Of a stretch of 64,000 nt of DNA, positions 26,932-36,518 are shown piece after piece; position 1 is the stretch's first letter; each line of letters starts with the position of its first letter. The notes beneath the pieces are model-generated. The model had not been told where the DNA came from. It made no database searches and was given only the letters and a program-made list of their open reading frames with translations. The translations under genes and the position numbers were made by a program. This DNA is from Streptococcus ilei (GTDB lineage Bacteria; Bacillota; Bacilli; Lactobacillales; Streptococcaceae): the NCBI RefSeq assembly GCF_000479335.1, contig NC_022584.1, positions 1,054,001 through 1,118,000 on the forward strand, in the 5' to 3' direction.

Positions 26932-28146
26932 TTATCGTTTGTATTGTTTTAAGAAACGGGTCATCTTCTCTTGAATTTGAGCCAATTCTTCTACTCGAGG
27001 AAGGTAAACGATCCGGAAATGATCTGGCTCTTTCCAGTTGAATCCACGTCCGTGAACCAAAAGAACCTTTTCTTGTTTCAAGAATTCCAAGACAAATTGC
27101 TCATCATCATCTACTCGGTACATTTCTCGATCAATCTTAGGGAAGATATAGAGACCGGCTTTTGGTTTGACAGCTGAGAGTCCTGGAATATCATTGATGG
27201 CCTTATAGATAAAGTTCCGTTGTTCGTAGATTCGACCACCTGGAAGCAAGAGTTCGTCCACTGACTGGTAGCCTCCCAAAGAAGTCTGAACCACTTGTTG
27301 AGCCAAGACGTTTGAACACAGGCGCATATTAGAGAGCATGTTCAAACCTTCGATATAGCCTTTCACATGGTGTTTGGGTCCAGACAAAACCATCCAGCCC
27401 ACACGGAAGCCCGCGATGCGGTGTGATTTGGACAAACCGTTCATGCTGACACAGAACAAATCTGGAGCCAGGCTGGCAATGGCTGTATGTTTAGCACCAT
27501 CCATGACCAAGCGATCATAGATTTCATCCGCAAAGATAATCAAGCCATGTTGGCGCGCAATCTCGACGATTTCCAACAACACCTCATCTGGATAGAGAGC
27601 CCCGGTCGGGTTATTGGGATTGATCACGACGATAGCCTTGGTGTTTGAAGTGATTTTTGACTTGATATCTTCAATATCAGGATACCACTCAGCCTCTTCA
27701 TCACAGACATAGTGCACTGCATTACCACCTGCTAGGCTGACCGCTGCTGTCCATAGAGGATAGTCTGGCATCGGTACAAGTACTTCATCGCCATTATCCA
27801 ACAAGCCTTGCATAGACATCACGATTAGCTCACTGACACCATTTCCAATATAAATGTCATCAATCTCAACATTCGGAATCTTTTTCAATTGGCTATACTG
27901 CATAATTGCCTTACGGGCAGAAAAAATTCCTTTTGAATCTGAATACCCTTCACTATCCCGAGCATTCATAATCAAATCATGAATGACTTCATCGGGAGCC
28001 GTGAAACCAAATTCAGCCGGATTTCCTGTATTTAAGCGAAGGATTTTCTCCCCGTTTGCCCGCATGCGCATCGCTTCTTCTAATACTGGACCACGAATAT
28101 CGTAAGCAACGTGCTCTAGCTTGACGGACTTATTGTATTCTTTCAT
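26932..28146 (-). CDS. alaT: PLP-dependent aminotransferase, AlaT type
   Basis: A 404-residue fold-type I aminotransferase of the AlaT class, which makes alanine from pyruvate and glutamate. NPNNPTGALYP and FADEIYDRLV contain the cofactor Asn and Asp, and SMNGLSKSHRIAGFRVGW the Schiff-base Lys. It has its own promoter and is ended by repeat copy A. Confidence 0.92.
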   Translation of the reverse strand: MKEYNKSVKLEHVAYDIRGPVLEEAMRMRANGEKILRLNTGNPAEFGFTAPDEVIHDLIMNARDSEGYSDSKGIFSARKAIMQYSQLKKIPNVEIDDIYIGNGVSELIVMSMQGLLDNGDEVLVPMPDYPLWTAAVSLAGGNAVHYVCDEEAEWYPDIEDIKSKITSNTKAIVVINPNNPTGALYPDEVLLEIVEIARQHGLIIFADEIYDRLVMDGAKHTAIASLAPDLFCVSMNGLSKSHRIAGFRVGWMVLSGPKHHVKGYIEGLNMLSNMRLCSNVLAQQVVQTSLGGYQSVDELLLPGGRIYEQRNFIYKAINDIPGLSAVKPKAGLYIFPKIDREMYRVDDDEQFVLEFLKQEKVLLVHGRGFNWKEPDHFRIVYLPRVEELAQIQEKMTRFLKQYKR

Positions 28147-28177
28147 GATTTTTTCCTCACTTTATCAAACTGCTTCC

Positions 28178-28206
28178 ATTATACCACTAGTTAATCTTGA
28201 GTACAA
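28178..28206 (-). promoter_or_regulatory. alaT promoter
   Basis: Minus strand -35 TTGTAC (28206-28201), 17-nt spacer, -10 TATAAT (28183-28178). Confidence 0.8.
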
Positions 28207-28359
28207 CTGAGCAACCTCTTTCATTCTCGATGAAATCCTATAGATAGCTTATTTGACCTTTACTTTCTATGCTAAAAAGTTTAAAATATAATTATAGGTA
28301 ACATAAATGGGCTCATCCATTTCATTTTCACGTTTTCAAGCACTAAAGGAGGACGGAAC

Positions 28360-28812
28360 ATGTCTCAAAAATACGAAAACATTATGGTTGCAGTTGATGG
28401 ATCTCGCGAAGCTGAACTCGCTTTTGAGAAAGGTGTGAATGTAGCCTTGCGAAACGGTTCAAAACTTACCCTTGCTCATGTCGTTGATACACGTGCCTTA
28501 CAAAGTGTCTCTAGTTTTGATGCCGAAGTGTATGAAGGATTCCAAACAGAGGCTAATGAACTATTAGAAGGTTATATCAAGCGTGCAAAAGAAGCCGGTG
28601 TCCAAAATATTGCTTCAGTGGTCGAAATGGGAAATCCAAAAGTCCTCTTAGCGACTGATATCCCTGAAGCAGAGGAAGTTGATCTCATCATGGTTGGGGC
28701 GACTGGTCTAAATGCTTTTGAACGTTTACTAGTCGGCTCTTCTTCTGAATACATCCTCCGCCATGCCAAAGTTGATTTGTTAGTGGTGCGTGAGACCGAA
28801 AAGACCTTATAA
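28360..28812 (+). CDS. Universal stress protein, UspA family
   Basis: A 150-residue single-domain Usp. ENIMVAVDGSREAELAF opens the fold, and GATGLNAFERLLVGSSSEYIL matches the G-2x-G-9x-G(S/T) ATP-binding motif. RBS AAAGGAGG precedes the ATG. A TATAAT lies near 28286 with no clear -35. Convergent with the HAD/MazG gene; repeat copy B lies between. Confidence 0.93.
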   Translation: MSQKYENIMVAVDGSREAELAFEKGVNVALRNGSKLTLAHVVDTRALQSVSSFDAEVYEGFQTEANELLEGYIKRAKEAGVQNIASVVEMGNPKVLLATDIPEAEEVDLIMVGATGLNAFERLLVGSSSEYILRHAKVDLLVVRETEKTL

Positions 28813-28825
28813 ACTTTATAAAAAA

Positions 28826-29006
28826 CAAAGAGGCTGGGACAAAAGTCCTAGCCTCTCAATTGTCTTTGGATTGTCGAGCAAGACGCAGTGGTTGAGTGGG
28901 CTCTACTACGCTGATTTCATCAGCTTTTACAGCCCTACTCAACTGTGCGGAGGTGGGACGACGAAATCGAATTCTAACGAATTACCGATTTCTGTCCCAC
29001 TCTCTT
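28826..29006 (-). repeat. Dispersed ~180-bp terminator element, copy B
   Basis: Oriented with the minus-strand HAD/MazG gene. Its first 24 or so bases are translated as the last residues of that protein, and its first hairpin loop contains the TAA stop at 28984-28982. The distal end is GAGGCTAGGAC / GTCCCAGCCTC followed by a T-rich run. Confidence 0.92.
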
Positions 29007-30409
29007 TTATTTTCTTCAGATTCTACTGTTTTTTCAGAGCAATGTTTTTGATAAGCTTTGATTTGCCGTTCCAGCTCTTTTTGAATAGCTGGTTCAGGTG
29101 CATACTTTTCTTCCCAGTCGTCTGGTTTTAAAATTTTATGCGTGACTTCATCAAAGTGAGCCTGACCATCTGGGAAAATTTTCCCCATATTGGCGCGGTG
29201 AACAATCTCAAAGACCTCTTCAGGATCGACCCCCATTAGAACGAAACTACCATAAGTCAGATACAGCGTATCAATCAAGGCATCGACCTGCCCTACCATG
29301 GAGATCTCGGCGGGATGCTTGCTGCGAACCTTATTCGCTGCCTCATCTAGAGCTTGATGCAATTTTTCAATTGAACGATCGAAGATTGCTTCATCCTTAC
29401 TAGCTGCCCGAATAAATTCAACCAATTCTTCCTGCTTAAACATGGTTCGGTAAAGAGCCTCTTGATTGTCCCAGGCCTTTGGTTCTTCCTGAGTTTGACC
29501 ATCCATGAGTTGATGGAAGGCTTTGACCTTATTAAAGTGGTCGTCGCGACTGACAAAAAGAGTCTGATCCGTAATAATTCCAAAATGTTCCAGCGCTTTT
29601 TGAATTCCGTCCTTGGTATTACTAGTCGTTGTGTGCTGAGCCACTTCTTTGACCTTGCTGGTCCCATTCCCCATCGCAATTGACAGACCGACACCCGAAA
29701 GCATCTCTATGTCATTATCAGAATCTCCAAAGGCCATAACTTGGTCCATCGAGAAGCCAAATGCTTCTCCTACAATCCGAATCCCCTCCATTTTTGAGTT
29801 ATCAGGGTTGATCACATCTGCCGCAAAGGGACTAGAACGAGTGAATTTTAATTCAGGAAAAGCTTGCTCAACTTTTTGGGTGTCCTTGGGACTAGCTAAT
29901 AAGAGAACCTGATAAACCGGTCCTTGAGCAATTTGTAGCAGTTGCTTTTGATCCTGAGGAACAGCCTTGCTGACTACCTTATTGAAGCCCTGACTAACTG
30001 CCTTCGAAAAACCTTTCGGTACAAAACGTGCAGACCATTGAGAAATCGGACTCATCCCAAAACTCATAATGCGAGAGCCTTCGACTCCATCTTCTGTCCC
30101 TAAAGCAATTTCGATGCGATGTTTCTTTGCATATTCAATTAAGAGACGAAGATTCTTCTTATCAATCGGAGAGGCAGATAAAATCTTGTCCTTGGTAAAA
30201 ATATACTGACCATTATAGGTGACTGCGAAATCAAAGTCATAACGCTCGATAAAAGGACGGACAAAGAACGGTCCTCGCCCTGTCGCCAAACCAACAAAAA
30301 TCCCTTGTTCCTTTAAGGCGCGAATGGCTTTTTCAGTTGACTTTAAAACCATTCGACTATCATTGACCAAGGTTCCGTCAATGTCAAAAAAGACCGCTTT
30401 TATTTCCAT
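28982..30409 (-). CDS. Cof-type HAD-IIB phosphatase fused to a MazG-like domain
   Basis: A 475-residue two-domain protein. Residues 1 to about 270 form a HAD-IIB phosphatase: FFDIDGTLVND, VGLATGRG, and MAFGDSDNDIEMLSGVG. Residues about 290-460 resemble MazG-like all-alpha NTP pyrophosphohydrolases: KQEELVEFIRA, a DEAANKVRSKHP helix and VGQVDALIDTLYLTYGSFVLMG. A house-cleaning role on nucleotide-type phosphates is inferred. The C-terminal REWDRNR and stop codon come from repeat copy B, so the native end appears to have been replaced. Confidence 0.85.
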   Translation of the reverse strand: MEIKAVFFDIDGTLVNDSRMVLKSTEKAIRALKEQGIFVGLATGRGPFFVRPFIERYDFDFAVTYNGQYIFTKDKILSASPIDKKNLRLLIEYAKKHRIEIALGTEDGVEGSRIMSFGMSPISQWSARFVPKGFSKAVSQGFNKVVSKAVPQDQKQLLQIAQGPVYQVLLLASPKDTQKVEQAFPELKFTRSSPFAADVINPDNSKMEGIRIVGEAFGFSMDQVMAFGDSDNDIEMLSGVGLSIAMGNGTSKVKEVAQHTTTSNTKDGIQKALEHFGIITDQTLFVSRDDHFNKVKAFHQLMDGQTQEEPKAWDNQEALYRTMFKQEELVEFIRAASKDEAIFDRSIEKLHQALDEAANKVRSKHPAEISMVGQVDALIDTLYLTYGSFVLMGVDPEEVFEIVHRANMGKIFPDGQAHFDEVTHKILKPDDWEEKYAPEPAIQKELERQIKAYQKHCSEKTVESEENKREWDRNR

Positions 30410-30473
30410 GATAACTGCTTTCTTTCCGTTTTATGATACAATAAATTATAACACACATTTCAAGGAGACACAC

Positions 30474-31436
30474 ATGATTAAGAAAATTTTGGCCCTTCAT
30501 ACAGGAGGGACCATCTCCATGCAGGCTGACGCCACAGGAGCTGTCGTGACCAATTCAGCCAACCCCATGAACCATATTGATTTGTCACTAGCTGGGATTG
30601 AGCTCACTTCAGAAGATTTTTTAAATTTACCAAGCCCTCATGTAACTCCTCAGCACATGTTGCAACTCTATCATAAGATTCAGAAAGAGGCTTACCAGTA
30701 TGATGGTATTGTCATCACCCATGGTACCGATACTCTCGAAGAAACAGCCTACTTCTTAGATACCATGGACTTGCCAACTATTTCTGTAGTCCTGACAGGA
30801 GCCATGAGAAGCTCCAACGAATTAGGAAGTGACGGTGTCTATAACTATCTGACGGCCATCCGAGTTGCGGCAGATTCCAAATCACAAGACAAGGGTGTCT
30901 TGGTCGTGATGAATGATGAAGTCCATGCAGCCAAGTACGTGACCAAAACACATACAACCAATGTCAGCACCTTCCAGACCCCAACACATGGTCCTCTAGG
31001 ATTGGTTATGAAAAAAGAAGTTCTTTTCTTCAAAACAGCTGAACCCCGTGTGCGTTTTGATTTGCAAGAAATCAAGGGAGTCGTCCCCATTATTTCCGCC
31101 TATGCTGGCATGAAAACAGAACTCCTTGATCTACTAGATGTCCATCAAATGGATGGTTTGATTATTGAAGCCTTTGGAGCAGGAAATCTTCCTAAGGAAG
31201 TAGCTGAGAAACTATTTGAATTTCAGGAAGCCGGTCTTCCCATTGCCTTGGTTTCCCGTTGTTTTAACGGGATTGCAGAACCCGTCTATGCTTACGACGG
31301 GGGCGGAGTTCAACTTCACGATCACGGTATCTTCTTTGTGAAAGAGCTCAATGCCGCTAAAGCTCGGTTAAAACTCTTGATTGCCATCAATGCTGGCTTA
31401 AAAGATGAAGAATTAAGAGACTATATGGAAGGGTAA
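30474..31436 (+). CDS. L-asparaginase, type I-like
   Basis: A 320-residue asparaginase. The first catalytic Thr is in LALHTGGTISMQ and the second in IVITHGTDTLEETAYF, with TGAMRSSNELGSDG after. It has no signal peptide, so it is cytosolic and hydrolyses asparagine to aspartate and ammonia. The ATG at 30474 follows CAAGGAG; a longer upstream frame overlaps the divergent HAD gene and is not coding. Confidence 0.93.
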   Translation: MIKKILALHTGGTISMQADATGAVVTNSANPMNHIDLSLAGIELTSEDFLNLPSPHVTPQHMLQLYHKIQKEAYQYDGIVITHGTDTLEETAYFLDTMDLPTISVVLTGAMRSSNELGSDGVYNYLTAIRVAADSKSQDKGVLVVMNDEVHAAKYVTKTHTTNVSTFQTPTHGPLGLVMKKEVLFFKTAEPRVRFDLQEIKGVVPIISAYAGMKTELLDLLDVHQMDGLIIEAFGAGNLPKEVAEKLFEFQEAGLPIALVSRCFNGIAEPVYAYDGGGVQLHDHGIFFVKELNAAKARLKLLIAINAGLKDEELRDYMEG

Positions 31437-31447
31437 AATAAGGATAG

Positions 31448-31478
31448 AAGGCGTGATGGTTAATCCATCCGCCTTTGA
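31448..31478 (+). terminator. Weak terminator after asparaginase
   Basis: AAGGCG-T-GATGG pairs with CCATC-CGCCTT around a 5-nt loop, then TTTGAATTT. The T-run is interrupted. The remaining 120 nt to repeat copy C show no feature I can name. Confidence 0.6.
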
Positions 31479-31595
31479 ATTTAAAAATAGCTTTGATGAA
31501 CTGAGATAATGACGGACAAAATGAATTTTAACATGGTTCGCATAGCTAGGACCTCTTTTCTGTTTTTTAGGATTATAGGCCCACAAACTTAAAAT

Positions 31596-31780
31596 AAGAT
31601 AAAGAGGCTGGGACAAAAGTCCTAGCCTCTCAATTGTCTTTGGATTGTCGAGCAAGACGCAGTGGTTGAGTGGCCTCTACTACGTTGATTTCATCAGCTT
31701 TTATAGCCCTACTCAACTGTGCGGAGGCGGGACGACGAAATCGAATTCTAACGGATGACCGATTTCTGTCCCACTCTCTT
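31596..31780 (-). repeat. Dispersed ~180-bp terminator element, copy C
   Basis: Begins about 10 nt after the recG stop, sharing ATAAAAGAGAGTGGGACAG with copy B, and ends in the GAGGCTAGGAC / GTCCCAGCCTC hairpin. It has a few loosened pairs (GTCCCGC, ATCAAC), suggesting an older or less constrained copy. Confidence 0.92.
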
Positions 31781-31790
31781 TTATCACTTC

Positions 31791-33806
31791 TTAATCCAGG
31801 TGTTCTTTCTGTTCCAAATGTAGAGACAGACAGTGCCAGCCTGGGTGTTCCCGCCAATTAGGAGTTGTCACCACCTGAACAGCTACCTTTCGCGCTTCCT
31901 CTAAGATCGGATAATCTTCAATGAGGTTGGCCACTTGAAATTCTGGTATGCCTGATTGACGCGTTCCAAAGATTTCCCCAGAGCCCCGTAGCTTGAGATC
32001 TTCTTCTGCCAAGACAAACCCATTGGTTGTTTCAGTCATGATTTTCATCCGACGCTTGCCTGATTCTGTTTTGGGATTGGCAACTAAGACTGCGTAAGAC
32101 TGCTTATCACCACGTCCTACCCGACCTCTCAGCTGGTGCAATTGGCTCAAGCCAAAGCGGTCTGCATCCATGATGATCATGACGGTGGCATTGGGAACAT
32201 TGACGCCGACTTCGATAACGGTTGTAGAAACTAGCAAGTCTATTTCTCCCTGCTTAAAGGCCTGCATAATGGCCTCTTTTTCTTCCCCCTTCATCTTGCC
32301 ATGGAGGAGGGCAATACGGGCACGATCTCCGAAGTAGGCAATCAATTCTTCCTCTAAGGCAATAGCATTTTTGAGGTCCAGGGCTTCAGATTCTTCAATC
32401 AAGGGAGAAATAACATAGGCTTGGGAACCTTTTTGAATTTCTTTAACCAACCAATCCAAAACCAAGTTTAACTGTTGGTGCTTGACCCATCGGGTGATGA
32501 TTTCTTTTCGACCAGCTGGCATTTGGTCGATAATCGAAACATCCATATCTCCAAAAGCAGTGATCGCTAGCGTCCGAGGGATTGGGGTCGCTGTCATCAT
32601 CAAGACATCAGGATTTTGGCCCTTTTCACGCAGGATCCGTCTTTGGGCCACACCAAAGCGGTGCTGCTCATCAATAATGACCAAGCCTAAATCATGGAAA
32701 TGGACTCCCTCCTGAATCAAGGCATGGGTCCCCACAATAAGGTCCACTTCCCCTGCTTCAATCGAAGCCAATCGCTCTCGTCTCTCCGCAGCTTTTAAAC
32801 TTCCTGTCAAAAGAAGGATTCTAAGATTAGGAAAAAGAGAAGTCAAACTTTGTAAATGTTGCTCGGCCAAAATTTCTGTCGGTACCATCAAGGCCGCTTG
32901 CTTGCCAGCCGTCACAGCAGCATACATGGCTAGTCCAGCTACGACGGTTTTTCCACTTCCAACATCCCCTTGCAAGAGACGATTCATATGGTAAGGAGAA
33001 CGCATATCTGTAAGAATTTCCTTCAGACTTCTCTCCTGGGCCTCTGTCAAAGCAAAGGGAAGACTGGCTTGAAGAGCTCTTAGCTTCGTCTCATCCCAGT
33101 CTAGCACGATTCCCTGTCCGACGGAACGATTTTCTTCCTTCAAGACCTGCAGTTGCAATTGGAAAAAGAGCAGTTCTTCAAATTTCACTCGTCTCAGGGC
33201 CTGCTTGTATTCATTAAGATCCTTGGGAAAATGCATAGCCCTGACCGCTTGTCTGCGAGAAAGCAACTGGTACTTGTCCATTAGGACTTGGGGTAAATTT
33301 TCTTCTAATAGTTGGTCCAAGCCTGCTTCAAAAGCTGTTTTGATAACCTTCACTAGAGCAGACTGACTCACCCCTTGAGCCAAGCGGTAGACCGGTTGAA
33401 GGTCATCTTCGACTTGCGCGAGTAGCTTCATCCCTGTCAAGGCTCCCTTGGCCTTGTCCCATTTACCAAAGACAGCCACCGTTTGCCCCAGTTCAATCTT
33501 GTCCGCTAGATAGGGCTGGTTAAAGAAACTAACTGCTAACACCAGCTCCCCTTGTTTAATGGTGAAGCGAAGACGGTTGCGTTTGTAGCCATAATATTGA
33601 ACATTGGCTGGAGTTGCGACAAGTCCAGAAACGACCGCTTTTTCTCCATCTTCCAAGTCTAAAACATTTTTTGATTTAAAATCTTCATATCGAAATGGAA
33701 AGTAGAGCAAGAGATCTTCAACCGTTTCGATACCCAATTTTTTGTATTTCTCTGCTGATTTTGGTCCAATTCCTGGTAAGACAGAGAGTGGTTGGTGTAA
33801 GTTCAT
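31791..33806 (-). CDS. recG: ATP-dependent DNA helicase RecG
   Basis: A 671-residue RecG that remodels stalled forks. The N-terminal wedge OB domain is followed by helicase motifs: LLQGDVGSGKTVVAGLAM (Walker A), IVGTHALIQ, VIIDEQHRFGV (DEQH), MMTATPIPRTLAITAFGDMD and ATVMIIMDADRFGLSQLHQLRGRVGRG. The end is complete and lies just before repeat copy C. Confidence 0.97.
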   Translation of the reverse strand: MNLHQPLSVLPGIGPKSAEKYKKLGIETVEDLLLYFPFRYEDFKSKNVLDLEDGEKAVVSGLVATPANVQYYGYKRNRLRFTIKQGELVLAVSFFNQPYLADKIELGQTVAVFGKWDKAKGALTGMKLLAQVEDDLQPVYRLAQGVSQSALVKVIKTAFEAGLDQLLEENLPQVLMDKYQLLSRRQAVRAMHFPKDLNEYKQALRRVKFEELLFFQLQLQVLKEENRSVGQGIVLDWDETKLRALQASLPFALTEAQERSLKEILTDMRSPYHMNRLLQGDVGSGKTVVAGLAMYAAVTAGKQAALMVPTEILAEQHLQSLTSLFPNLRILLLTGSLKAAERRERLASIEAGEVDLIVGTHALIQEGVHFHDLGLVIIDEQHRFGVAQRRILREKGQNPDVLMMTATPIPRTLAITAFGDMDVSIIDQMPAGRKEIITRWVKHQQLNLVLDWLVKEIQKGSQAYVISPLIEESEALDLKNAIALEEELIAYFGDRARIALLHGKMKGEEKEAIMQAFKQGEIDLLVSTTVIEVGVNVPNATVMIIMDADRFGLSQLHQLRGRVGRGDKQSYAVLVANPKTESGKRRMKIMTETTNGFVLAEEDLKLRGSGEIFGTRQSGIPEFQVANLIEDYPILEEARKVAVQVVTTPNWREHPGWHCLSLHLEQKEHLD

Positions 33807-33821
33807 TCATTCCTCCTAGAT

Positions 33822-33855
33822 AAGAAAGGAGGCTGGGACCTCCGTCATCAACCTC
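33822..33855 (-). terminator. Possible terminator after alr, resembling the end of the repeat family
   Basis: Minus strand GAGGTTG (33855-33849) pairs with CAGCCTC (33835-33829, one G-U), then TTTCTT. The right arm GTCCCAGCCTC is identical to the terminator arm of copies A-D, but the rest of the element is missing. Possibly a remnant. Confidence 0.5.
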
Positions 33856-33903
33856 TTTCATCTCGTACTTTTCATGAAAGGAAGCTAGGAAAACTTAAAC
33901 AGC

Positions 33904-35031
33904 TTACTTCCCACTGACTTCCTTTGTTGGACGATAAACTCTTGGTACGCGATCGCTCAAGACACAAACCACCTCATAGTTGATCGTGCCTCTATAGACT
34001 GCTACATCCGTTGCCGTGATATCTAGATCACCATCTGTTCCAATCAATACCACCTTGGTCCCAATCGGATAGCCCTTGGGTAGGCGAATGGTGATTTGGT
34101 CCATGGATACGCGACCGACAATTGGACAGAATTGACCATCAATAAGGACATGAAAACCTTGCATATCTCTAGTCCAGCCATCTGCATAGCCAATCGGAAT
34201 CGTCCCAATCCACTCTTCCTCAGTAGTCTGATAGGTCGCTCCATAGCCAACTGTCTGCCCCACCTCTAGTGGCTTGACATGCACCAATTCTGTTTCCAAA
34301 CTTAAAGCAGGACGGATATTGTAAGGTAGTTCTAACTCTCTTCCACTTGGATTGAGGCCATACATGACATCGCCCAGTCGGACAGCATTAAAAATGGTAT
34401 CAGCATGCCATAAAGTCGTTGCTGAATTGCTGGCGTGAACGATTTCTGGAGTATAGGGCAAAAGCTCCAACAGGGTCTTAAATCGTTGCAATTGTCCTTG
34501 GAAATGACGGTCATCTTTCTCGTCAGCTGTTGCAAAATGGGTAAAGATCCCTTCCACTTCTGCCCCATGGTTTCTTAATAAGATCATAGCCTCTTGCAAG
34601 TCTTCTGCTGAACGGAAACCAATTCGTCCCATTCCTGAATCCACTTTAATATGAAGCTTCAAACCAGTCAAATCAGACTTTTTAGCTAATAAAGATTTCA
34701 ACCACTCGAGACTAGCCACTGTATAACGAATTCCTTCTTTGATGGCAATCTCTATGAAATCTATTGGAGCAACTCCCAAAATTAAAATCGGCTTTTCGCC
34801 AGCTACTTGGCGAACTTCTATGGCTTCGTCTAGGTTGGATACACAAAAAACATCTACCATTGGCAATAAGCGTTCTACCACTGGCTGAACCCCATGACCG
34901 TATGCATTGGCCTTGACAACCGCAAAGGTCAAGGTCTCTTTCGGAATATGGGCCTGTATTTGTTGAACATTATAGGCAATAGCCTCTACATCCACATATG
35001 CTCGCGTTGGTCTATGTATACTAGCTTTCAT
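33904..35031 (-). CDS. alr: Alanine racemase
   Basis: A 375-residue PLP racemase that supplies D-alanine for peptidoglycan. [11 protein letters not shown] holds the PLP Lys, and VGYGATYQT the catalytic Tyr; [13 protein letters not shown] is also typical. Start at 35031 chosen for GGAGGAAAGAA before the ATG, not the GTG at 35052. Overlaps acpS by 11 nt. Confidence 0.96.
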   Translation of the reverse strand: MKASIHRPTRAYVDVEAIAYNVQQIQAHIPKETLTFAVVKANAYGHGVQPVVERLLPMVDVFCVSNLDEAIEVRQVAGEKPILILGVAPIDFIEIAIKEGIRYTVASLEWLKSLLAKKSDLTGLKLHIKVDSGMGRIGFRSAEDLQEAMILLRNHGAEVEGIFTHFATADEKDDRHFQGQLQRFKTLLELLPYTPEIVHASNSATTLWHADTIFNAVRLGDVMYGLNPSGRELELPYNIRPALSLETELVHVKPLEVGQTVGYGATYQTTEEEWIGTIPIGYADGWTRDMQGFHVLIDGQFCPIVGRVSMDQITIRLPKGYPIGTKVVLIGTDGDLDITATDVAVYRGTINYEVVCVLSDRVPRVYRPTKEVSGK

Positions 35032-35383
35032 TTCTTTCCTCCAAAATGACACTGGTCGAAACTAAATCGCCTGAGTGACTAATCGAAACCCATATCTTTC
35101 CACTAAAAGGGGCTTTAGAAAAATAGGGAGCTCCTTTTTGATTGGTTAGAATTTCCAGATCCTGAAATCCTACTGGACCAATTCCTGTTCCCCAAGCCTT
35201 GGAAAAGGCTTCTTTTGCAGACCATCGTCCGGCCAGGTATTCCATTTTCCGTTTCCCGGATAATTGATCGAACCGTTCTCGTTCTGTCTCTGTCAATACC
35301 TTGGAAGCAAATCTGGGATGTCTCTGGTAGGCCTCTTCAATGGATTGGATCGATTCGATATCTATCCCATGTCCAACAATCAT
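35021..35383 (-). CDS. acpS: Holo-[acyl-carrier-protein] synthase
   Basis: A 120-residue AcpS that transfers 4'-phosphopantetheine to acyl carrier protein. [12 protein letters not shown] carries the metal Asp, and [20 protein letters not shown] the metal Glu and catalytic Lys region. The ATG at 35383 follows AGAGGAAT; the longer frame lacks a site. Confidence 0.96.
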   Translation of the reverse strand: MIVGHGIDIESIQSIEEAYQRHPRFASKVLTETERERFDQLSGKRKMEYLAGRWSAKEAFSKAWGTGIGPVGFQDLEILTNQKGAPYFSKAPFSGKIWVSISHSGDLVSTSVILEERNES

Positions 35384-35466
35384 ATCTATTCCTCTTTGAT
35401 AATTCTCTATCCGCAACTCCATTTAAGAAGGAAAGGGCTGAGAATGTTTTCTCTAGCCCTCTCCTC

Positions 35467-36498
35467 TTATTCAGCTACATACTGATATATTTCTCGTACT
35501 AAGCTTTCTGTCTTTTCCCAACCCAAGCATGGGTCTGTGATTGATTGACCAAATACTTCTGGTTGATCTTGACGACCGTCCTCCAGATAAGATTCAATCA
35601 TAAATCCACGAACCACATCATGGATAATTGGATTCCAGCTTCGATTACTAAGGGTCTCTCTGACAATGCGAATCTGTTCAGCAAATTTTTTCCCAGAATT
35701 ATCATGATTGGTATCAACCAAGATAAATGGATGTTGCAATCCCAAGGCTTGGTAACGATGAGCAGCTTCTAGCAAATCTTCATAGTGGTAGTTTGGAATG
35801 TTTTTCCCATTCGCGTCTAAAGCTCCACGCAGAATAGCGTGTCCGAATGGATTTCCATTTGTCTCCACAGAACGACCATTATAGAAGAAATGATGCCCAT
35901 GCTGTGCAGCATAAATCGCATTAAACATGACAGACAGATTTCCAGATGTCGGATTTTTCAATCCCGTTGGGACTGAGATCCCACTTGCCACAAAGCGGTG
36001 GCCTTGATCTTCTACAGAACGTGCCCCAATAGCAACATAGGAAAGTAAATCTTCAACAAATGGGTAGGTCTCAGGATACAAAAGTTCGTCTGCTGTAGTC
36101 AATCCGGTTTCGGTAATCACTCGATGATGCAGGCGACGAACTGCCTTTAAACCAGCTACAAAACTTGGTTCTGAAGCAGTATCCGGCTGATGCATCAAAC
36201 CTTTATAGCCATCTCCATTGGTCCGAGGCTTGGCAGTATAGACCCGCATCACAATGAAGACCCGATCTTTGACTTCTTCTTGAAGGGCTGCAAGGCGGCA
36301 AGCATACTCCATCACTGCTTCCTCATTATCTGATGAACATGGTCCCATCACAAGCAAGATACGCTTGTCTTCTCCCTTTAAAATAGAGGCTAGTTCACGG
36401 TCACGCGCTTCTTTGCGAGCCAATTGTTCACCCTCTAAGCGATAAAGAGAAGTCACCGCTGTTTCATCAATGATTGGGCTAGTAGCTGTAAAAGACAT
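35467..36498 (-). CDS. aroG: 3-deoxy-7-phosphoheptulonate synthase (DAHP synthase, AroAI-alpha type)
   Basis: A 343-residue DAHP synthase, first step of the shikimate pathway. Substrate and metal motifs: VMGPCSSDNEEAVMEYA, RVYTAKPRTNGDGYKGL, VAIGARSVEDQGHR, ILVDTNHDNSGKK and a C-terminal SITDPCLGWEKTE. It lies 20 nt after secA. Streptococci often carry two tandem copies here; only one is present. Confidence 0.94.
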   Translation of the reverse strand: MSFTATSPIIDETAVTSLYRLEGEQLARKEARDRELASILKGEDKRILLVMGPCSSDNEEAVMEYACRLAALQEEVKDRVFIVMRVYTAKPRTNGDGYKGLMHQPDTASEPSFVAGLKAVRRLHHRVITETGLTTADELLYPETYPFVEDLLSYVAIGARSVEDQGHRFVASGISVPTGLKNPTSGNLSVMFNAIYAAQHGHHFFYNGRSVETNGNPFGHAILRGALDANGKNIPNYHYEDLLEAAHRYQALGLQHPFILVDTNHDNSGKKFAEQIRIVRETLSNRSWNPIIHDVVRGFMIESYLEDGRQDQPEVFGQSITDPCLGWEKTESLVREIYQYVAE

Positions 36499-36518
36499 AG
36501 GCAGATCCTTTCATACGA

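Noticed and set aside
31630..31857. 75-codon minus-strand frame over repeat copy C and the recG end
   Set aside because: Out of frame with recG and made mostly of the repeat; the repeat is better explained as RNA structure.
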